From the NCBI GenBank assembly GCA_029260515.1, contig JAJDDC010000040.1, positions 310,001 through 374,000 on the forward strand: a stretch of 64,000 nucleotides of DNA, in the 5' to 3' direction. Below are positions 45,129-54,412 of the stretch, in pieces. Each line of letters begins with the position of its first letter. The first letter of the stretch is position 1. The translations under genes were made by a program, and so were the position numbers. The DNA comes from Phycisphaerales bacterium (GTDB taxonomy: Bacteria; Planctomycetota; Phycisphaerae; Phycisphaerales; UBA1924). The notes beneath the pieces are model-generated. The model was given only the letters and a program-made list of their open reading frames with translations. It searched no databases and had not been told where the DNA came from.

Positions 45129-46282
45129 GCCCGCCCGTCCGGGTCGAGCTGGGCGCCCGTTCGTACGACGTGGTCATCGGCTCGGGCGTCTTGGACCGCG
45201 TCGCGTCTTTCCTCGCCTCGGCCGAAATATGCCCCGCCCGCATCCTGCTCGTGCGCGACACGGGCGTACCCGAGGCGCACGCGCAGGCGATTACGGACGC
45301 GCTGCGTGCCGCGGGCTTGGAGGCACACCAGACAACACTCGACCCGAGCGAGCGGGCAAAGTCACTGGAGACGGCCGAACGTCTGCTGGGTGACACCGCC
45401 CGCGCCGGGCTCGACCGGCACGACGCCGTCGTCGCCCTGGGCGGCGGGATCACGGGCGACGTCGCGGGGTTCGTCGCGTCCGCATACCGACGCGGCGTCC
45501 GTGTCGTCCAGTGCCCCACCACCCTGCTGGCGATGGTGGACGCCTCCGTCGGCGGCAAAACGGGCGTCAACCTCGCCCTAGACGACGGCGCGGAGCGCCT
45601 GCTCAAAAACTTCGTCGGCGCATTCCACCAGCCTTCGCTCGTCGTCGCCGACGTCGCGACCCTCGCCTCGCTCGAGCCCCGCGTCCTCCGGTGCGGTCTG
45701 GGCGAGTGCATCAAGCACGCCCTCATCACGGGCGACACGGACCTCCTCGACTGGACAACATCCTCGCTCGATGACGCGCTCGCGGGCGACGCGGCGGTGC
45801 TGACCGAACTCGTGCGCAAGAACGTGGCCGTGAAGGCACGGCTCGTCGCGCGCGACGAGCGCGAGACCGATGCCTCCGGCGGGAGGGCGCTGCTCAACCT
45901 CGGGCATACCTTCGCCCACGCGATCGAGACCATCCCGTCCCTGAGCCCCGATCCCGAAGACGCGTCGCTCGCGCCCCTGATGCACGGCGAGGCGGTCGCT
46001 CTCGGGCTCGCCGCCGCGACCGCCCTGGCGGTCGATCTCGGGCGCATGACCGGCGCCGAGCGGGACGCGGTCCTCTGGCTCATCGGGCGTGCCGGCCTGC
46101 CCACCTCGGTCGCGAGCCTCCCGCCGAGCGACCAGGTCGCCAGGCGGATGCTCGACGACAAGAAGACGCTCGGCGGGCGCTTGCGCCTGATCGTGCCCGA
46201 GGGGTTGGGTCGGGCGGGGGTGCTCGAGGGCGTGGACGCTGGTGCGGTCGGGCACGCGATCGACGCCATCCGGGGCCCGTAA
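45125..46282 (+). CDS. aroB: 3-dehydroquinate synthase
   Basis: Second step of the shikimate pathway, NAD- and metal-dependent. 385 residues. VVALGGGITGDVAGFVASAYRRGVR (nucleotide site) and the block CPTTLLAMVDASVGGKTGVN are diagnostic, followed by GLGECIKHALI and the metal-binding NLGHTFAHAIE and LMHGEAVALG. GTG 45125 overlaps the rsfS stop. No other aro gene is in the window. Confidence 0.95.
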   Translation: MSPPVRVELGARSYDVVIGSGVLDRVASFLASAEICPARILLVRDTGVPEAHAQAITDALRAAGLEAHQTTLDPSERAKSLETAERLLGDTARAGLDRHDAVVALGGGITGDVAGFVASAYRRGVRVVQCPTTLLAMVDASVGGKTGVNLALDDGAERLLKNFVGAFHQPSLVVADVATLASLEPRVLRCGLGECIKHALITGDTDLLDWTTSSLDDALAGDAAVLTELVRKNVAVKARLVARDERETDASGGRALLNLGHTFAHAIETIPSLSPDPEDASLAPLMHGEAVALGLAAATALAVDLGRMTGAERDAVLWLIGRAGLPTSVASLPPSDQVARRMLDDKKTLGGRLRLIVPEGLGRAGVLEGVDAGAVGHAIDAIRGP

Positions 46283-46418
46283 CCGACCGCGAGGACGGAT
46301 CTTCAACCTTTCAAGCGCGGTTTCCGCGCGGGCCGATAACCCCGTGGGTCACGGCGTGCGCCGGGCGCGTTGTAGACCCACTCGCCCGGGACGCCAGACG
46401 AAGCAGCGGGGTTTGGTC

Positions 46419-47861
46419 GTGCGCACGATCGCGGTCATCAACCAGAAGGGCGGGTGTGGGAAGACCACGACGGCGATAAATCTCGCCGCGGTCTTCGCGA
46501 AACGCGGCTTCCGCACCTTGCTCGTGGACCTGGACCCCCAGTCGCACTGCGCTGCGGGCCTGGGCGTGCCCGAATCACAGGTCGAGCGTGACGTGGGCGA
46601 CGCGATGCTCGCCCCGATCGACCAGCCGCTGGCGCGCGAGCAGTACCTCTGGAGCGTGACGCGCGGGCTCGACCTGCTGCCCAGCCGCACCAAGCTCGCC
46701 GGGCTCGAGGCGGGCCAGGGCGCCCTGGCGGGCCAGGAGCACAAGGAGCGCCGACTCGAGTCGGTGCTCGACCGCCTGAGCCGTGAGGACAACGGCGTCG
46801 GCCAGAACGACGGCGAGGCCCCGACCAGGGCATTCGACGTCTGCGTCATCGACTGCCCGCCCTCTATCGGCCTGCTGACCTACAACGCGCTGGTCGCGGC
46901 CCGAGAGCTGCTCATCCCGGTCGAGACGAGCTTTTTCAGCCTCCAGGGCGCCGAACGACAGCTCAAGACGATGCGGTCGATCGCGAGGCGCCTTGGCGTG
47001 CGGCACCGGGCCCGTCTGCTGGCGACGATCTACGACGCCTCGGTCCCGATCGCCCGCGACCTGCTGACCGAACTGCGGACAAGATACGAGGGGAGCCTGG
47101 CGCCGACGATCATCCGCTCGGACACCGCCCTTCGCGAGGCGGCATCGGTCGGGCGGCCCGTGATCGACCACGCGCCGGATTCGGCGGGCGCGGAGGACTA
47201 CACGTCGTTGTGCGAGTGGCTCGTCGAGCACGCGAAGATCGAGCGTGCGGACCTGGACGAGGGCGGGCATACCCCGAGCGTCGAGGTCCTGCACGGCGCG
47301 GGGGCCACCATCTACGGCGGGCCGAGCCGCGAGCCCGCGGGCGCTCCCACCACGACGTCCGCACGCCTTGCGGAGCTGACCGACCGGGTGCGGCGGATGA
47401 AGCCCACGAGCGTGCCGGCCTCGCCCGGCGCCGCGACGCTCGCGCCGCCTGCACCCCAAGCACTCCCGGCCCAGATCACCACGCCCCGCCCCGCGCCCGA
47501 GCCCCTCCGCCTCGTCGAGTCGGCGCCAGAAGCCGCCGCACCGATCGACAACGACCTCCGCCGCCTGCTGGGCGCCGTCGCGACCTCGCGGGGCGCCCTG
47601 TTCCTCCAGCCCCTGGCGCTGGGCGAGCGAATTTTCGTTGCCGGCGACTTCAACGGCTGGTCCGCGACGGCCCACGAGATGCGCCGCAACCCGGAGCGAG
47701 GCGTCTTCGAGCTGCACGTCCCCCTGCCCCCGGGCCCGAGCCAGTACAGACTCGTCGTGGACGGGCGCTGGATGCCCGACCCGTACGCCTCGCACAGCAT
47801 CCTCAACCAGTTCGGCCAGCCCAACAGCGTCGTCCGTGTCCCGCAGCGCGGGGCGCCCTGA
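46419..47861 (+). CDS. ParA-type ATPase fused to a C-terminal CBM48/AMPK-beta-like glycogen-binding domain
   Basis: 480 residues from a GTG (TTG 46413 is also possible). Residues 1-255 are a complete ParA/Soj ATPase: deviant Walker A KGGCGKTT (10-17), Walker A' LLVDLDPQSHCAAGLG, and VCVIDCPPSIGLLTYNAL, the switch II region. A Pro/Ala-rich linker (about 285-370) leads to a beta domain (about 394-478: ERIFVAGDFNGWSATAHEM, GVFELHVPLPPGPSQYRLVVDGRW, DPYASHSILNQFGQPNSVV) that matches the E-set carbohydrate-binding fold of glycogen-branching enzymes and AMPK beta. The F-N-G-W turn is the sugar-contact motif of that family. No ParB or parS is seen. A positioning ATPase that attaches to glycogen or another polymer is an inference. 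Confidence 0.82.
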   Translation: MRTIAVINQKGGCGKTTTAINLAAVFAKRGFRTLLVDLDPQSHCAAGLGVPESQVERDVGDAMLAPIDQPLAREQYLWSVTRGLDLLPSRTKLAGLEAGQGALAGQEHKERRLESVLDRLSREDNGVGQNDGEAPTRAFDVCVIDCPPSIGLLTYNALVAARELLIPVETSFFSLQGAERQLKTMRSIARRLGVRHRARLLATIYDASVPIARDLLTELRTRYEGSLAPTIIRSDTALREAASVGRPVIDHAPDSAGAEDYTSLCEWLVEHAKIERADLDEGGHTPSVEVLHGAGATIYGGPSREPAGAPTTTSARLAELTDRVRRMKPTSVPASPGAATLAPPAPQALPAQITTPRPAPEPLRLVESAPEAAAPIDNDLRRLLGAVATSRGALFLQPLALGERIFVAGDFNGWSATAHEMRRNPERGVFELHVPLPPGPSQYRLVVDGRWMPDPYASHSILNQFGQPNSVVRVPQRGAP

Positions 47862-47881
47862 CGCGACAGCGCGAGAGAGCC

Positions 47882-49294
47882 ATGGACCACACAGACGATC
47901 ATCAGGAATACATGCCCGAGCACCTGGCCGACCGCGACGAGCGGGAGTTCGACGCGCTGGCCGATCTGTTCCTGGGCGACGCCCCCCTCGCCCCGGCGAC
48001 GCCCGCGGGCGACGAACGCCCCGCGATTCGCGCGACCGGGACCGGGCCGGCGCCCGCGCCCCGTGCCAAGGTCGTGACACGCCCGCAGACCCGGATCGAG
48101 GCCGTCATGCTCGGGCACCTGCCCGTGCGGGCCGGGATCTGGGTCCGCCAGTACGCGGCATCGGTCGCCGACGCCGCCCACGCGCCCGTCGCCCTGCTCC
48201 GCCAGTCGCGCGAGATCGCGACCCTGGACCTCGTCGGGCCGGGCACGCCCCGGGACCTCGACATGTGCGAGTCGCTCGAGAGCGCGATCGACGCGGCGCT
48301 CAGCGTGTGCTCACGCTGGATTGTGCGCGTGGACGAGGTGGACGAGCCGGGCCTGACCGACTCGACCGCGATCGACGAGGTCACCGTGCTGACCGGCGCC
48401 GACGAGGCCGCGGTCGTCGCGTCGTACCGACTCGTCAAGTCGCTCGGGGGCGAGTGGGACGGGAAGTTCGGCGACGAGGACGGTCCGCGCCTGCGTCTGG
48501 CGATCATGGGATCGGGCGCCGAGCAGGCTTCGGCCGCGAGCGAGAAGCTCGAACGGGCGGCGCGCGCGTTCCTGCGCCGCCAGGTGCACGTCAGCGCCCG
48601 CGTGCCGCGGATCGGGGCCAATGCCTCGGCGTCGCTGTTCCGCGGTCCATCCACGATGGCGATCGACGAGATGATCAAGCGCGTCCGGGGCGAGACCAGG
48701 ACGCCCCAGCTCCGGCTGGCACGCGAGGACGCACAACGCAAGACCGAAGCACACGCGTCGCCGCACGAGACACCCGAGCGGGCGACGACCCCGGCCCCTC
48801 TCATCGACAAACGCGTGCCGGAGATCATCGTCCGACCGCAGCCGCACAGGGGCGAGAGCAACCGCCCGTTCTCGGCGCCTGCGCCCGTGCACACGCTCGA
48901 CACGGATCGCATGCCCGCGCTCAGCTCGCTCATCCCCGGGCTCTCGGGCCTCGAGTCGCGCTGCCCCAAGGCGGGCGAGGTGGAACTCGCGGTGGACGCG
49001 GGCGGAGCGTTGCACCTGCTCGCGGCGTCGGGCGAGGACCCGACGCACCCGATCGACCGCCTTATGGCGGCCTCGGCCTGGGCCCGCGAGCACCTGCCAC
49101 TGCTGATGCGGGCCGAGCCCTCGCTCGCGATGCCCAGCGCCGACGAGGACGAGGCCGCGGGCTTCACGCTCCACCTGCTGACGCGGCGCCCGAAGCTGGT
49201 CCGCCCGCTGCTCGACGCCGACGTCCGGGTGCACCTGCTCACCGAGATCGAAATCGACGGCAGGACCACCCGCGTAACGACCGAGTTGAACTAG
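47882..49294 (+). CDS. MinD/FlhG-like fold protein lacking a P-loop (pseudo-ATPase), function unknown
   Basis: 470 residues, 20 bases after the ParA-CBM48 gene. Residues about 75-280 follow the MinD/FlhG strand-helix order. LPVRAGIWVRQYAASVADAA sits where KGGVGKT-type loops lie, and TAIDEVTVLTGADEAAVVASYRLVKSL and LRLAIMGSGAEQASAASEKLERAARAFL follow the later core. VSARVPRIGANASASLF resembles the exit strand of FlhG. No Walker lysine is present. A Pro/Thr-rich linker and a C-terminal alpha/beta domain (LRAEPSLAMP..., KLVRPLLDADVRVHLLTEIE) follow. It is probably the partner of the upstream ATPase. Confidence 0.5.
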   Translation: MDHTDDHQEYMPEHLADRDEREFDALADLFLGDAPLAPATPAGDERPAIRATGTGPAPAPRAKVVTRPQTRIEAVMLGHLPVRAGIWVRQYAASVADAAHAPVALLRQSREIATLDLVGPGTPRDLDMCESLESAIDAALSVCSRWIVRVDEVDEPGLTDSTAIDEVTVLTGADEAAVVASYRLVKSLGGEWDGKFGDEDGPRLRLAIMGSGAEQASAASEKLERAARAFLRRQVHVSARVPRIGANASASLFRGPSTMAIDEMIKRVRGETRTPQLRLAREDAQRKTEAHASPHETPERATTPAPLIDKRVPEIIVRPQPHRGESNRPFSAPAPVHTLDTDRMPALSSLIPGLSGLESRCPKAGEVELAVDAGGALHLLAASGEDPTHPIDRLMAASAWAREHLPLLMRAEPSLAMPSADEDEAAGFTLHLLTRRPKLVRPLLDADVRVHLLTEIEIDGRTTRVTTELN

Positions 49295-49316
49295 ATACAA
49301 CAGCCCATCAATAAGA

Positions 49317-49352
49317 AAGGGCCCCGGCGTCGCGCCGGGGCCCTTGTCGTTT
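49317..49352. terminator. Bidirectional terminator between the pseudo-MinD gene and clpX
   Basis: A 13-bp stem AAGGGCCCCGGCG (49317-49329) with CGCCGGGGCCCTT (49333-49345) and loop TCG, flanked by TTGTCGTTT on the plus strand and CTTTCTTATT on the minus strand. It can end both the plus-strand transcript and the convergent clpX transcript. Confidence 0.88.
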
Positions 49353-49370
49353 CGGTAGATGGGGCGTGCG

Positions 49371-50819
49371 TCAGGCGGTGTTGGCCCGCTTGACACGGAA
49401 GTCCTTGAGGCGGCTGGGCGCGACGATGGCGTCCGCGTCGATGACGTACTCGACGCCGTCGTTGTCCATGTCGGGCAGGTCGTACATCATGTCGAGCATC
49501 CGCTCTTCCATGACGGCCCGCAGCGCCCGGGCGCCCGTCGCCCGCTTGGCGGCGAGCTTGGCGATCTCCATCAACGCGTCGTCGGTGAACGTGAGCTTGG
49601 CGCCCTCGAGCTGGAACATGTGCTGGTACTGACGCACCAGGGCGTTCTTGGGCTGCGTGAGGATCTGCACCAACGCGTCGTTGGTCAGGGGCATCAGCGG
49701 CGTGATAACCGGCAGGCGCCCGACGAGTTCGGGGATCATGCCGTACTCGACCACGTCCTCGTTGCTCACCTGGGCCAGCAGGCTGGCCCGCTCGAGCTTT
49801 TCCTGCCTCGAGTCGGCGTGGGCGCCGGCGAAACCGATGCGGCTCTGGCCGGTCCGCCTGCGGATGATGTCCTCGAGACCGACGAACGTGCCGCCGCAGA
49901 TGAACAGGACGTTCTTGGTATCGAACTGGATGTACTGCTGCTCGGGGTGCTTACGCCCGCCCTGCGGCGGGACGTTGGCCACCGTGCCCTCGAGCATCTT
50001 CAGGAGGCTCTGCTGCACGCCCTCGCCCGACACATCCCGCGTGATCGAGACGTTGTGCGAGGTCTTGCCGATCTTGTCCACTTCGTCGATGTAGATGATG
50101 CCCCGCTGGGCGGCCTCGACGTCGAAGTCGGCGGCCTGGAGCAGCTTGAGCAGCAGGTTCTCGACGTCCTCGCCCACGTACCCCGCCTCGGTCAGCGTCG
50201 TCGCGTCGCCAATGGCGAAGGGGACCTTGAGCATCCGCGCCAGCGTCTTGGCCAGCAGCGTCTTACCCGAGCCTGTCGGCCCGATCATGAGGATGTTGGA
50301 CTTGTCGAGCTCGATGTTGTTCGCGTCGTCGCTCTCGGCGTGCAGGAGGCGCTTGTAGTGCGCGTGCACCGCGACCGAGAGGGCCCGCTTGGCCATCTCC
50401 TGGCCGATGACGTACTCTTCCATGAACTCGACGATCTTGCGCGGCGAGGGGATCTCCTGGAGTGCGCTGGAGATCGTGCTGACGCGTCGGCGTTCCTGCC
50501 TGAAGATGTTCTGGCACAGGTCGACGCAGTTGGAGCAGATGTAAACCTCGCTTGGGCCCTCGACCATGGGGCCGACGTCGCGGGAGGTTTTGCCACAGAA
50601 CGAGCAGGTGGTGACCTTGCGGCCCCGGAAGCCGCCGCCGCCCGACCCGGAGCCCGAGCCCGTCCCGGATCCTCCACCCCCGCCACCGGAGGTAGGTCCG
50701 TCGGAACCGCCGCCCGACCCGGAGCCCGAGTTGCCGCTTCCGGAGCCGCCCCCGCCTCCGGCCTTGGTCGCCGCGGAGGGGGTCGGGGTCTTGGTCTCGT
50801 CCTGCCTGCTCTTCGACAT
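49371..50819 (-). CDS. clpX: ATP-dependent Clp protease ATP-binding subunit ClpX, with Gly/Ser-rich N-terminus
   Basis: 482 residues. A zinc-binding domain (Cys72, Cys75, Cys95, Cys98) is followed by the AAA+ core with Walker A GPTGSGKT, Walker [18 protein letters not shown] pore-region residues and the sensor/C-domain [11 protein letters not shown]. The ClpP-docking IGF-type loop is present as RIGFAGA. The unusual part is residues 21-63, a Gly/Ser-only tract placed before the zinc domain, which is normally at the very N-terminus. It unfolds substrates for ClpP. No clpP gene is in the window. Confidence 0.96.
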   Translation of the reverse strand: MSKSRQDETKTPTPSAATKAGGGGGSGSGNSGSGSGGGSDGPTSGGGGGGSGTGSGSGSGGGGFRGRKVTTCSFCGKTSRDVGPMVEGPSEVYICSNCVDLCQNIFRQERRRVSTISSALQEIPSPRKIVEFMEEYVIGQEMAKRALSVAVHAHYKRLLHAESDDANNIELDKSNILMIGPTGSGKTLLAKTLARMLKVPFAIGDATTLTEAGYVGEDVENLLLKLLQAADFDVEAAQRGIIYIDEVDKIGKTSHNVSITRDVSGEGVQQSLLKMLEGTVANVPPQGGRKHPEQQYIQFDTKNVLFICGGTFVGLEDIIRRRTGQSRIGFAGAHADSRQEKLERASLLAQVSNEDVVEYGMIPELVGRLPVITPLMPLTNDALVQILTQPKNALVRQYQHMFQLEGAKLTFTDDALMEIAKLAAKRATGARALRAVMEERMLDMMYDLPDMDNDGVEYVIDADAIVAPSRLKDFRVKRANTA

Positions 50820-51064
50820 GCGCACCTCGGAACAGTAGAGGGCGGCGTGGCCCGTCGATGATATCGACCGACGGGAGGGCACTCTGGACGCCCGCCCGAC
50901 GCTCGGTGAGAACGACTCTTGAAGGATCCGACTGGCTGGTCTCGGGGGTCCTCCGTCGCCCTGGAGCGTACTCGCCCATCGGCGACCCGCCCACGTCTTC
51001 AAGCCCTGGCGGGCCGACAGCCCGCCAAGACGCCCCTTCAGTCGGCACACTCCCCCCCGTTTGT

Positions 51065-51499
51065 CTAGTCCTCGTCCGCGTCGGGCCCGGAACCCCGGGG
51101 ATTCGCCCCGGGAAGGGGCTCTCCGGTGAGATCGAGCCCGGGCCTGGCCTTACGACCCGACTGACCCGCCCAGTCAGACCCCGCCGCACCCCCGGGCGAC
51201 TCTCGCCCCGCCGCCCGGGCGGCGATCGACTTGCGGGTCTGGTCGTACTCGGCCTCCGAGATCTCGCCCCGGTCGCGCATCCCCCTGAGCTGCTCCATCA
51301 GCGTCCCAGAACCCGTGTCAGGCTTCTGGTCCTCGAACAGTCGCCGACGGACCAGCAGGATGACAACCCCGGCGAGCATCGTCACAACGATCAGCACAAA
51401 CAGCCAGAGCCAGAACGAGGCCTGCGAGCCCCCGCGCTGCTGGGCGAGGGGCATGGCCAGCGGGTGGGCGGCGGTCAGGATCTCCGCATCGATGCGCAC
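51065..51499 (-). CDS. Single-pass membrane protein with SHOCT-like domain
   Basis: 144 residues. A transmembrane helix (about 28-50, [22 protein letters not shown]) is followed by a short SHOCT-type segment ([26 protein letters not shown], read about 67-92) and a Gly/Pro/Asp-rich tail. SHOCT is a small oligomerisation module. It lies one base after the upstream gene's stop on the same strand. The function is unknown. Confidence 0.6.
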   Translation of the reverse strand: MRIDAEILTAAHPLAMPLAQQRGGSQASFWLWLFVLIVVTMLAGVVILLVRRRLFEDQKPDTGSGTLMEQLRGMRDRGEISEAEYDQTRKSIAARAAGRESPGGAAGSDWAGQSGRKARPGLDLTGEPLPGANPRGSGPDADED

Positions 51500-51500
51500 G

Positions 51501-52247
51501 TCAAAGGTTGTTCGTCGCGATCGCCTCGCGGATCGGCGTCAGCAGCGCGGGCAGCACCCGCTCGTCCACCAGCTCCTGACCCCGCTTGGCGAGGCGGTCG
51601 AACCGGTCGGGCAGCTCACGGAGATCGGCGACCGGCTCGAACTGGCGGAGGGTGAGGTAGACGCTGATGGGCTCGTCGCGGCGTTCGACCTCGCGGGCGC
51701 CGGCGGCCGATCGGGTCTTGACCTCGAAGTGCGCCTCGACGTCCGTGCCCTTGCCGAGCGTGAGGCCGATGAGCGGCTGGCAATCGACCGCCCGCGCGCC
51801 CGGGACGTCCACCAGCGAGGACATCGGCGACGAGCCCATGAGTGCCTCGGCGACGATCGCGTCGTGGTTGCCGCCCGAGGCCAGGTCAAAGCCGTAGAGC
51901 AGCTCGACGTACTCGAGATCGAGCGGGCTGATGCTCAGGAAGTAGGGCGCGACCTCGAGGACGCACCGGTGCAGGCCGTAGGCGTCGTCCTCGGTCTGGG
52001 GGTTGACGACGCCCGAGCGGATGGAGTTGGAGCGGATGGCGATCCAGCGGTGGGCGCCGTCGTCCTGTGGGCTCTCGAGGGCGACCTCGTCCTTGTAGCG
52101 TTTGAACGAGCGCATGTCCGGGTACTCGCGCCGGACGCGTTCGAAGAGGTCGAGGACCGTCTCGCGGGAGCGCGGCAGATCGAGCTTCACATTGAGCTTC
52201 TGGTTGACGTAAAAGTCCGAGCACAAGGCGCGGTAGCTGGACGGCAT
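51501..52247 (-). CDS. Conserved-looking hypothetical protein
   Basis: 248 residues, no signal peptide and no transmembrane segment. Its regular composition and mixed strand/helix pattern (NVKLDLPRSRETVLDLFERV, HRWIAIRSNSIRSGVV, EVAPYFLSISPLDLEYVELLYG, EPISVYLTLRQF) suggest a globular cytoplasmic protein. The second half has a strand-rich dimerisation-like region. I do not recognise the family. It is upstream of the SHOCT protein gene in one transcript. Confidence 0.6.
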   Translation of the reverse strand: MPSSYRALCSDFYVNQKLNVKLDLPRSRETVLDLFERVRREYPDMRSFKRYKDEVALESPQDDGAHRWIAIRSNSIRSGVVNPQTEDDAYGLHRCVLEVAPYFLSISPLDLEYVELLYGFDLASGGNHDAIVAEALMGSSPMSSLVDVPGARAVDCQPLIGLTLGKGTDVEAHFEVKTRSAAGAREVERRDEPISVYLTLRQFEPVADLRELPDRFDRLAKRGQELVDERVLPALLTPIREAIATNNL

Positions 52248-52345
52248 CCGTGCGTCTCCTGGTTGTTCGCAGATTCGAGTCTACCGGTCGCCGCCACACG
52301 GGCCAGACGCCCCAGGCTGTCCACAACAAGCGACACACCGGCGCC

Positions 52346-53719
52346 TTACGCGGAAGGCGCCGGGCCGCCCACCGCTGAAGCTCGGCGCATCGGCTGGAGA
52401 CTCATGTACGTGAGTGAGCGCCACACCCACTCGGCCGGACCGAACCGGAAGAAGTGGAGCCACAACAGGCTGAACACGATGTTGACTGCCCAGATACCGC
52501 CCATGACAACGAAGAGCCAGGGGTACTGGATCTCGGCGAAGTACCCGAAGCCGTACCCGTAGAAGAGGGTCGTGCAGATGAGCGTCTGGAGGAAGTAGTT
52601 GCTCAGCGCCATGCGGCCGACAGCCGCGAGCGCCGAGGTCAGCGGGCGGAGCGCCCCCAGCTTCAGCAGCAGGATCATCGTCGCGGCGTAGCCCAGCGAG
52701 ATGGGCGCACCGACGAGCTGGCCCACGCCCTGGAAGACGAACCCGGGCATCGGCGTCCCCGAGGCGTGCAGCAGCGCCAGGACCGCGGCGGTCAGGGCGA
52801 GCCCCCCGCCGAGGCCGAACAGCGCGAGTCGGGCGTAGAAGCGGGTCGAGCGCTCGCCGGTGAGCACGCCGAGCTTGGTGAGGGCTATCCCCCAGGCAAA
52901 CATACCCGACGCCATCCAGAAGAATCCGATCGGGATCATGATGACGTACATCATCACGAGCGTGGGCACCCGTGACCAGAACGCCTGGAGATACGAGCCG
53001 CGGTACGCCACGACCTCCGGGATCACTGTCGCACTGAAGTCATGATGTCCATGCTCCTGGGCAACGAGACCAATGATCATGAACAGCAGCATCATGATCA
53101 CGCCGCCCAGGTACATCGCCCCGCCGAGGACCATGAGCGCCATTGGCTCGAGGCGACGTATCCACCAGGTCATGCCGAGCGCGGCGACGGCGTACCAGAC
53201 GAGGATGTCGCCGTACCACAGTCCGAACGCGTGCAAGAGGCCGAACACAAGCAGCCACGCCGACCGCATGTACCAGAGCCCGGCGCCGTCGGCCAAGTTT
53301 GCGCGCGCCCGCTTGCGCGATCCGCACTCCGGGCAGGCGGCACGGTCGTCCAACCCTGTGAGATCGTGCTTGCATTTCCTGCAGCGCGGTCCGCCCTCAA
53401 ACTTTCGGGCGTACATGACGACCCCCGCCCCGAATAAGAGCGAGAAGAGCAGCATCATCTTCCCGAAAAAGAAGACCTCGACGATCGTGTGCCCGATCTG
53501 ATTGGCCGCCGCATTCACTCCGCGCCCGAGATACTCGGCGGCCTGGCCCATCGCGCCCGGTTCGTACATCGCCATCTGCGGCCAAGCGAACGCGATGATG
53601 TTCGGCCCCAGGATCCCGAGCAGTGCAAAGCCCCGGATCACGTCGAGTGATTCGACACGCGATCTCGCGTCGACCGGTCGCGGCACGCCCGAGACTCGCG
53701 GCGTCATCCCATCAGCCAT
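52346..53719 (-). CDS. DUF418-type membrane protein with an inserted zinc ribbon
   Basis: 457 residues with about ten transmembrane helices. The start ESLDVIRGFALLGILGPNI and the C-terminal block VGRMALSNYFLQTLICTTLFYGYG are diagnostic for DUF418/acyltransferase-like membrane proteins. Inside a cytoplasmic loop after helix 2 (about residues 110-140) sits a zinc ribbon (CRKCKHDLTGL...CPECG) of the type seen in three small proteins here. ATG 53719 is used because GAGGGGG lies 7 bases before it. ATG 53707, which overlaps the HAD stop, is an alternative. Confidence 0.8.
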   Translation of the reverse strand: MADGMTPRVSGVPRPVDARSRVESLDVIRGFALLGILGPNIIAFAWPQMAMYEPGAMGQAAEYLGRGVNAAANQIGHTIVEVFFFGKMMLLFSLLFGAGVVMYARKFEGGPRCRKCKHDLTGLDDRAACPECGSRKRARANLADGAGLWYMRSAWLLVFGLLHAFGLWYGDILVWYAVAALGMTWWIRRLEPMALMVLGGAMYLGGVIMMLLFMIIGLVAQEHGHHDFSATVIPEVVAYRGSYLQAFWSRVPTLVMMYVIMIPIGFFWMASGMFAWGIALTKLGVLTGERSTRFYARLALFGLGGGLALTAAVLALLHASGTPMPGFVFQGVGQLVGAPISLGYAATMILLLKLGALRPLTSALAAVGRMALSNYFLQTLICTTLFYGYGFGYFAEIQYPWLFVVMGGIWAVNIVFSLLWLHFFRFGPAEWVWRSLTYMSLQPMRRASAVGGPAPSA

Positions 53720-54396
53720 CGCACAACCCCCTCGGTATTGCTCAGATCATCCACGACCATGTCCGCGCTCGAACCGGCCAGTTCGTCCCGCGATGTGTGA
53801 CCGGTCGCGACTCCGAGCGTGCGGCATCCACAGGCCCGCCCGCACGCGATGTCGTGGATGGTGTCCCCGATGATCACGACATCCTCGCCCCCGATCGCGC
53901 GACCCATCACGCGCTCATAGACCTTCATGGCGACCTCGGGCAGGTGGTTTCGCGACGGGGGCTCGTGCGGCGAGTCGCTCCCCCAGACCCTGACCGGGAA
54001 GTGTGATAGATCGAAGCCCGCGGCACGCAGCTTCAAATCACCCGATTCTGGGAAGTTCCCGGTCAGCACGCCCAGCACCACGCCCCGCTCGTGTCTGAGG
54101 CGTTCCACCAACCCCATCGACCCGGGCAGCGGGCGGGCCACGTCCGGGCGCTCGAAGATGCGGGTGAGGTGTCGGACGTAGCCCTCACGCATCGCGGCGT
54201 GCGCGTGACGGCTCGGCTCGACGCCCGAAGCGGCGAGCAGGTCCGCGATGATCAAGGGATCGAGGCGCCCCCCGAACGAGACGCCCTCGCCTGTGAACGA
54301 GTCGCCGAACAGCTCCTGGCCCGCGGCGAGCATGGCCCGGAAGCCCGCGCCGTCGCTGGCGACCAGGGTCATGTCGATGTCGAAGAGGATCAGCAC
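53704..54396 (-). CDS. HAD-family phosphatase
   Basis: 230 residues from a GTG directly before the first HAD motif. Motif I is LILFDIDMTLV, with a D-x-D nucleophile pair. Motif II is LGVLTGNF (Thr), and motif IV is VVIIGDTIHDIACGRACG. The alpha-helical cap follows motif I. It resembles phosphoglycolate phosphatase-like enzymes; the substrate is unknown. It is coupled to the downstream membrane protein. Confidence 0.85.
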   Translation of the reverse strand: MLILFDIDMTLVASDGAGFRAMLAAGQELFGDSFTGEGVSFGGRLDPLIIADLLAASGVEPSRHAHAAMREGYVRHLTRIFERPDVARPLPGSMGLVERLRHERGVVLGVLTGNFPESGDLKLRAAGFDLSHFPVRVWGSDSPHEPPSRNHLPEVAMKVYERVMGRAIGGEDVVIIGDTIHDIACGRACGCRTLGVATGHTSRDELAGSSADMVVDDLSNTEGVVRWLMG

Positions 54397-54412
54397 GCCC
54401 ACCCCTCGCGTC

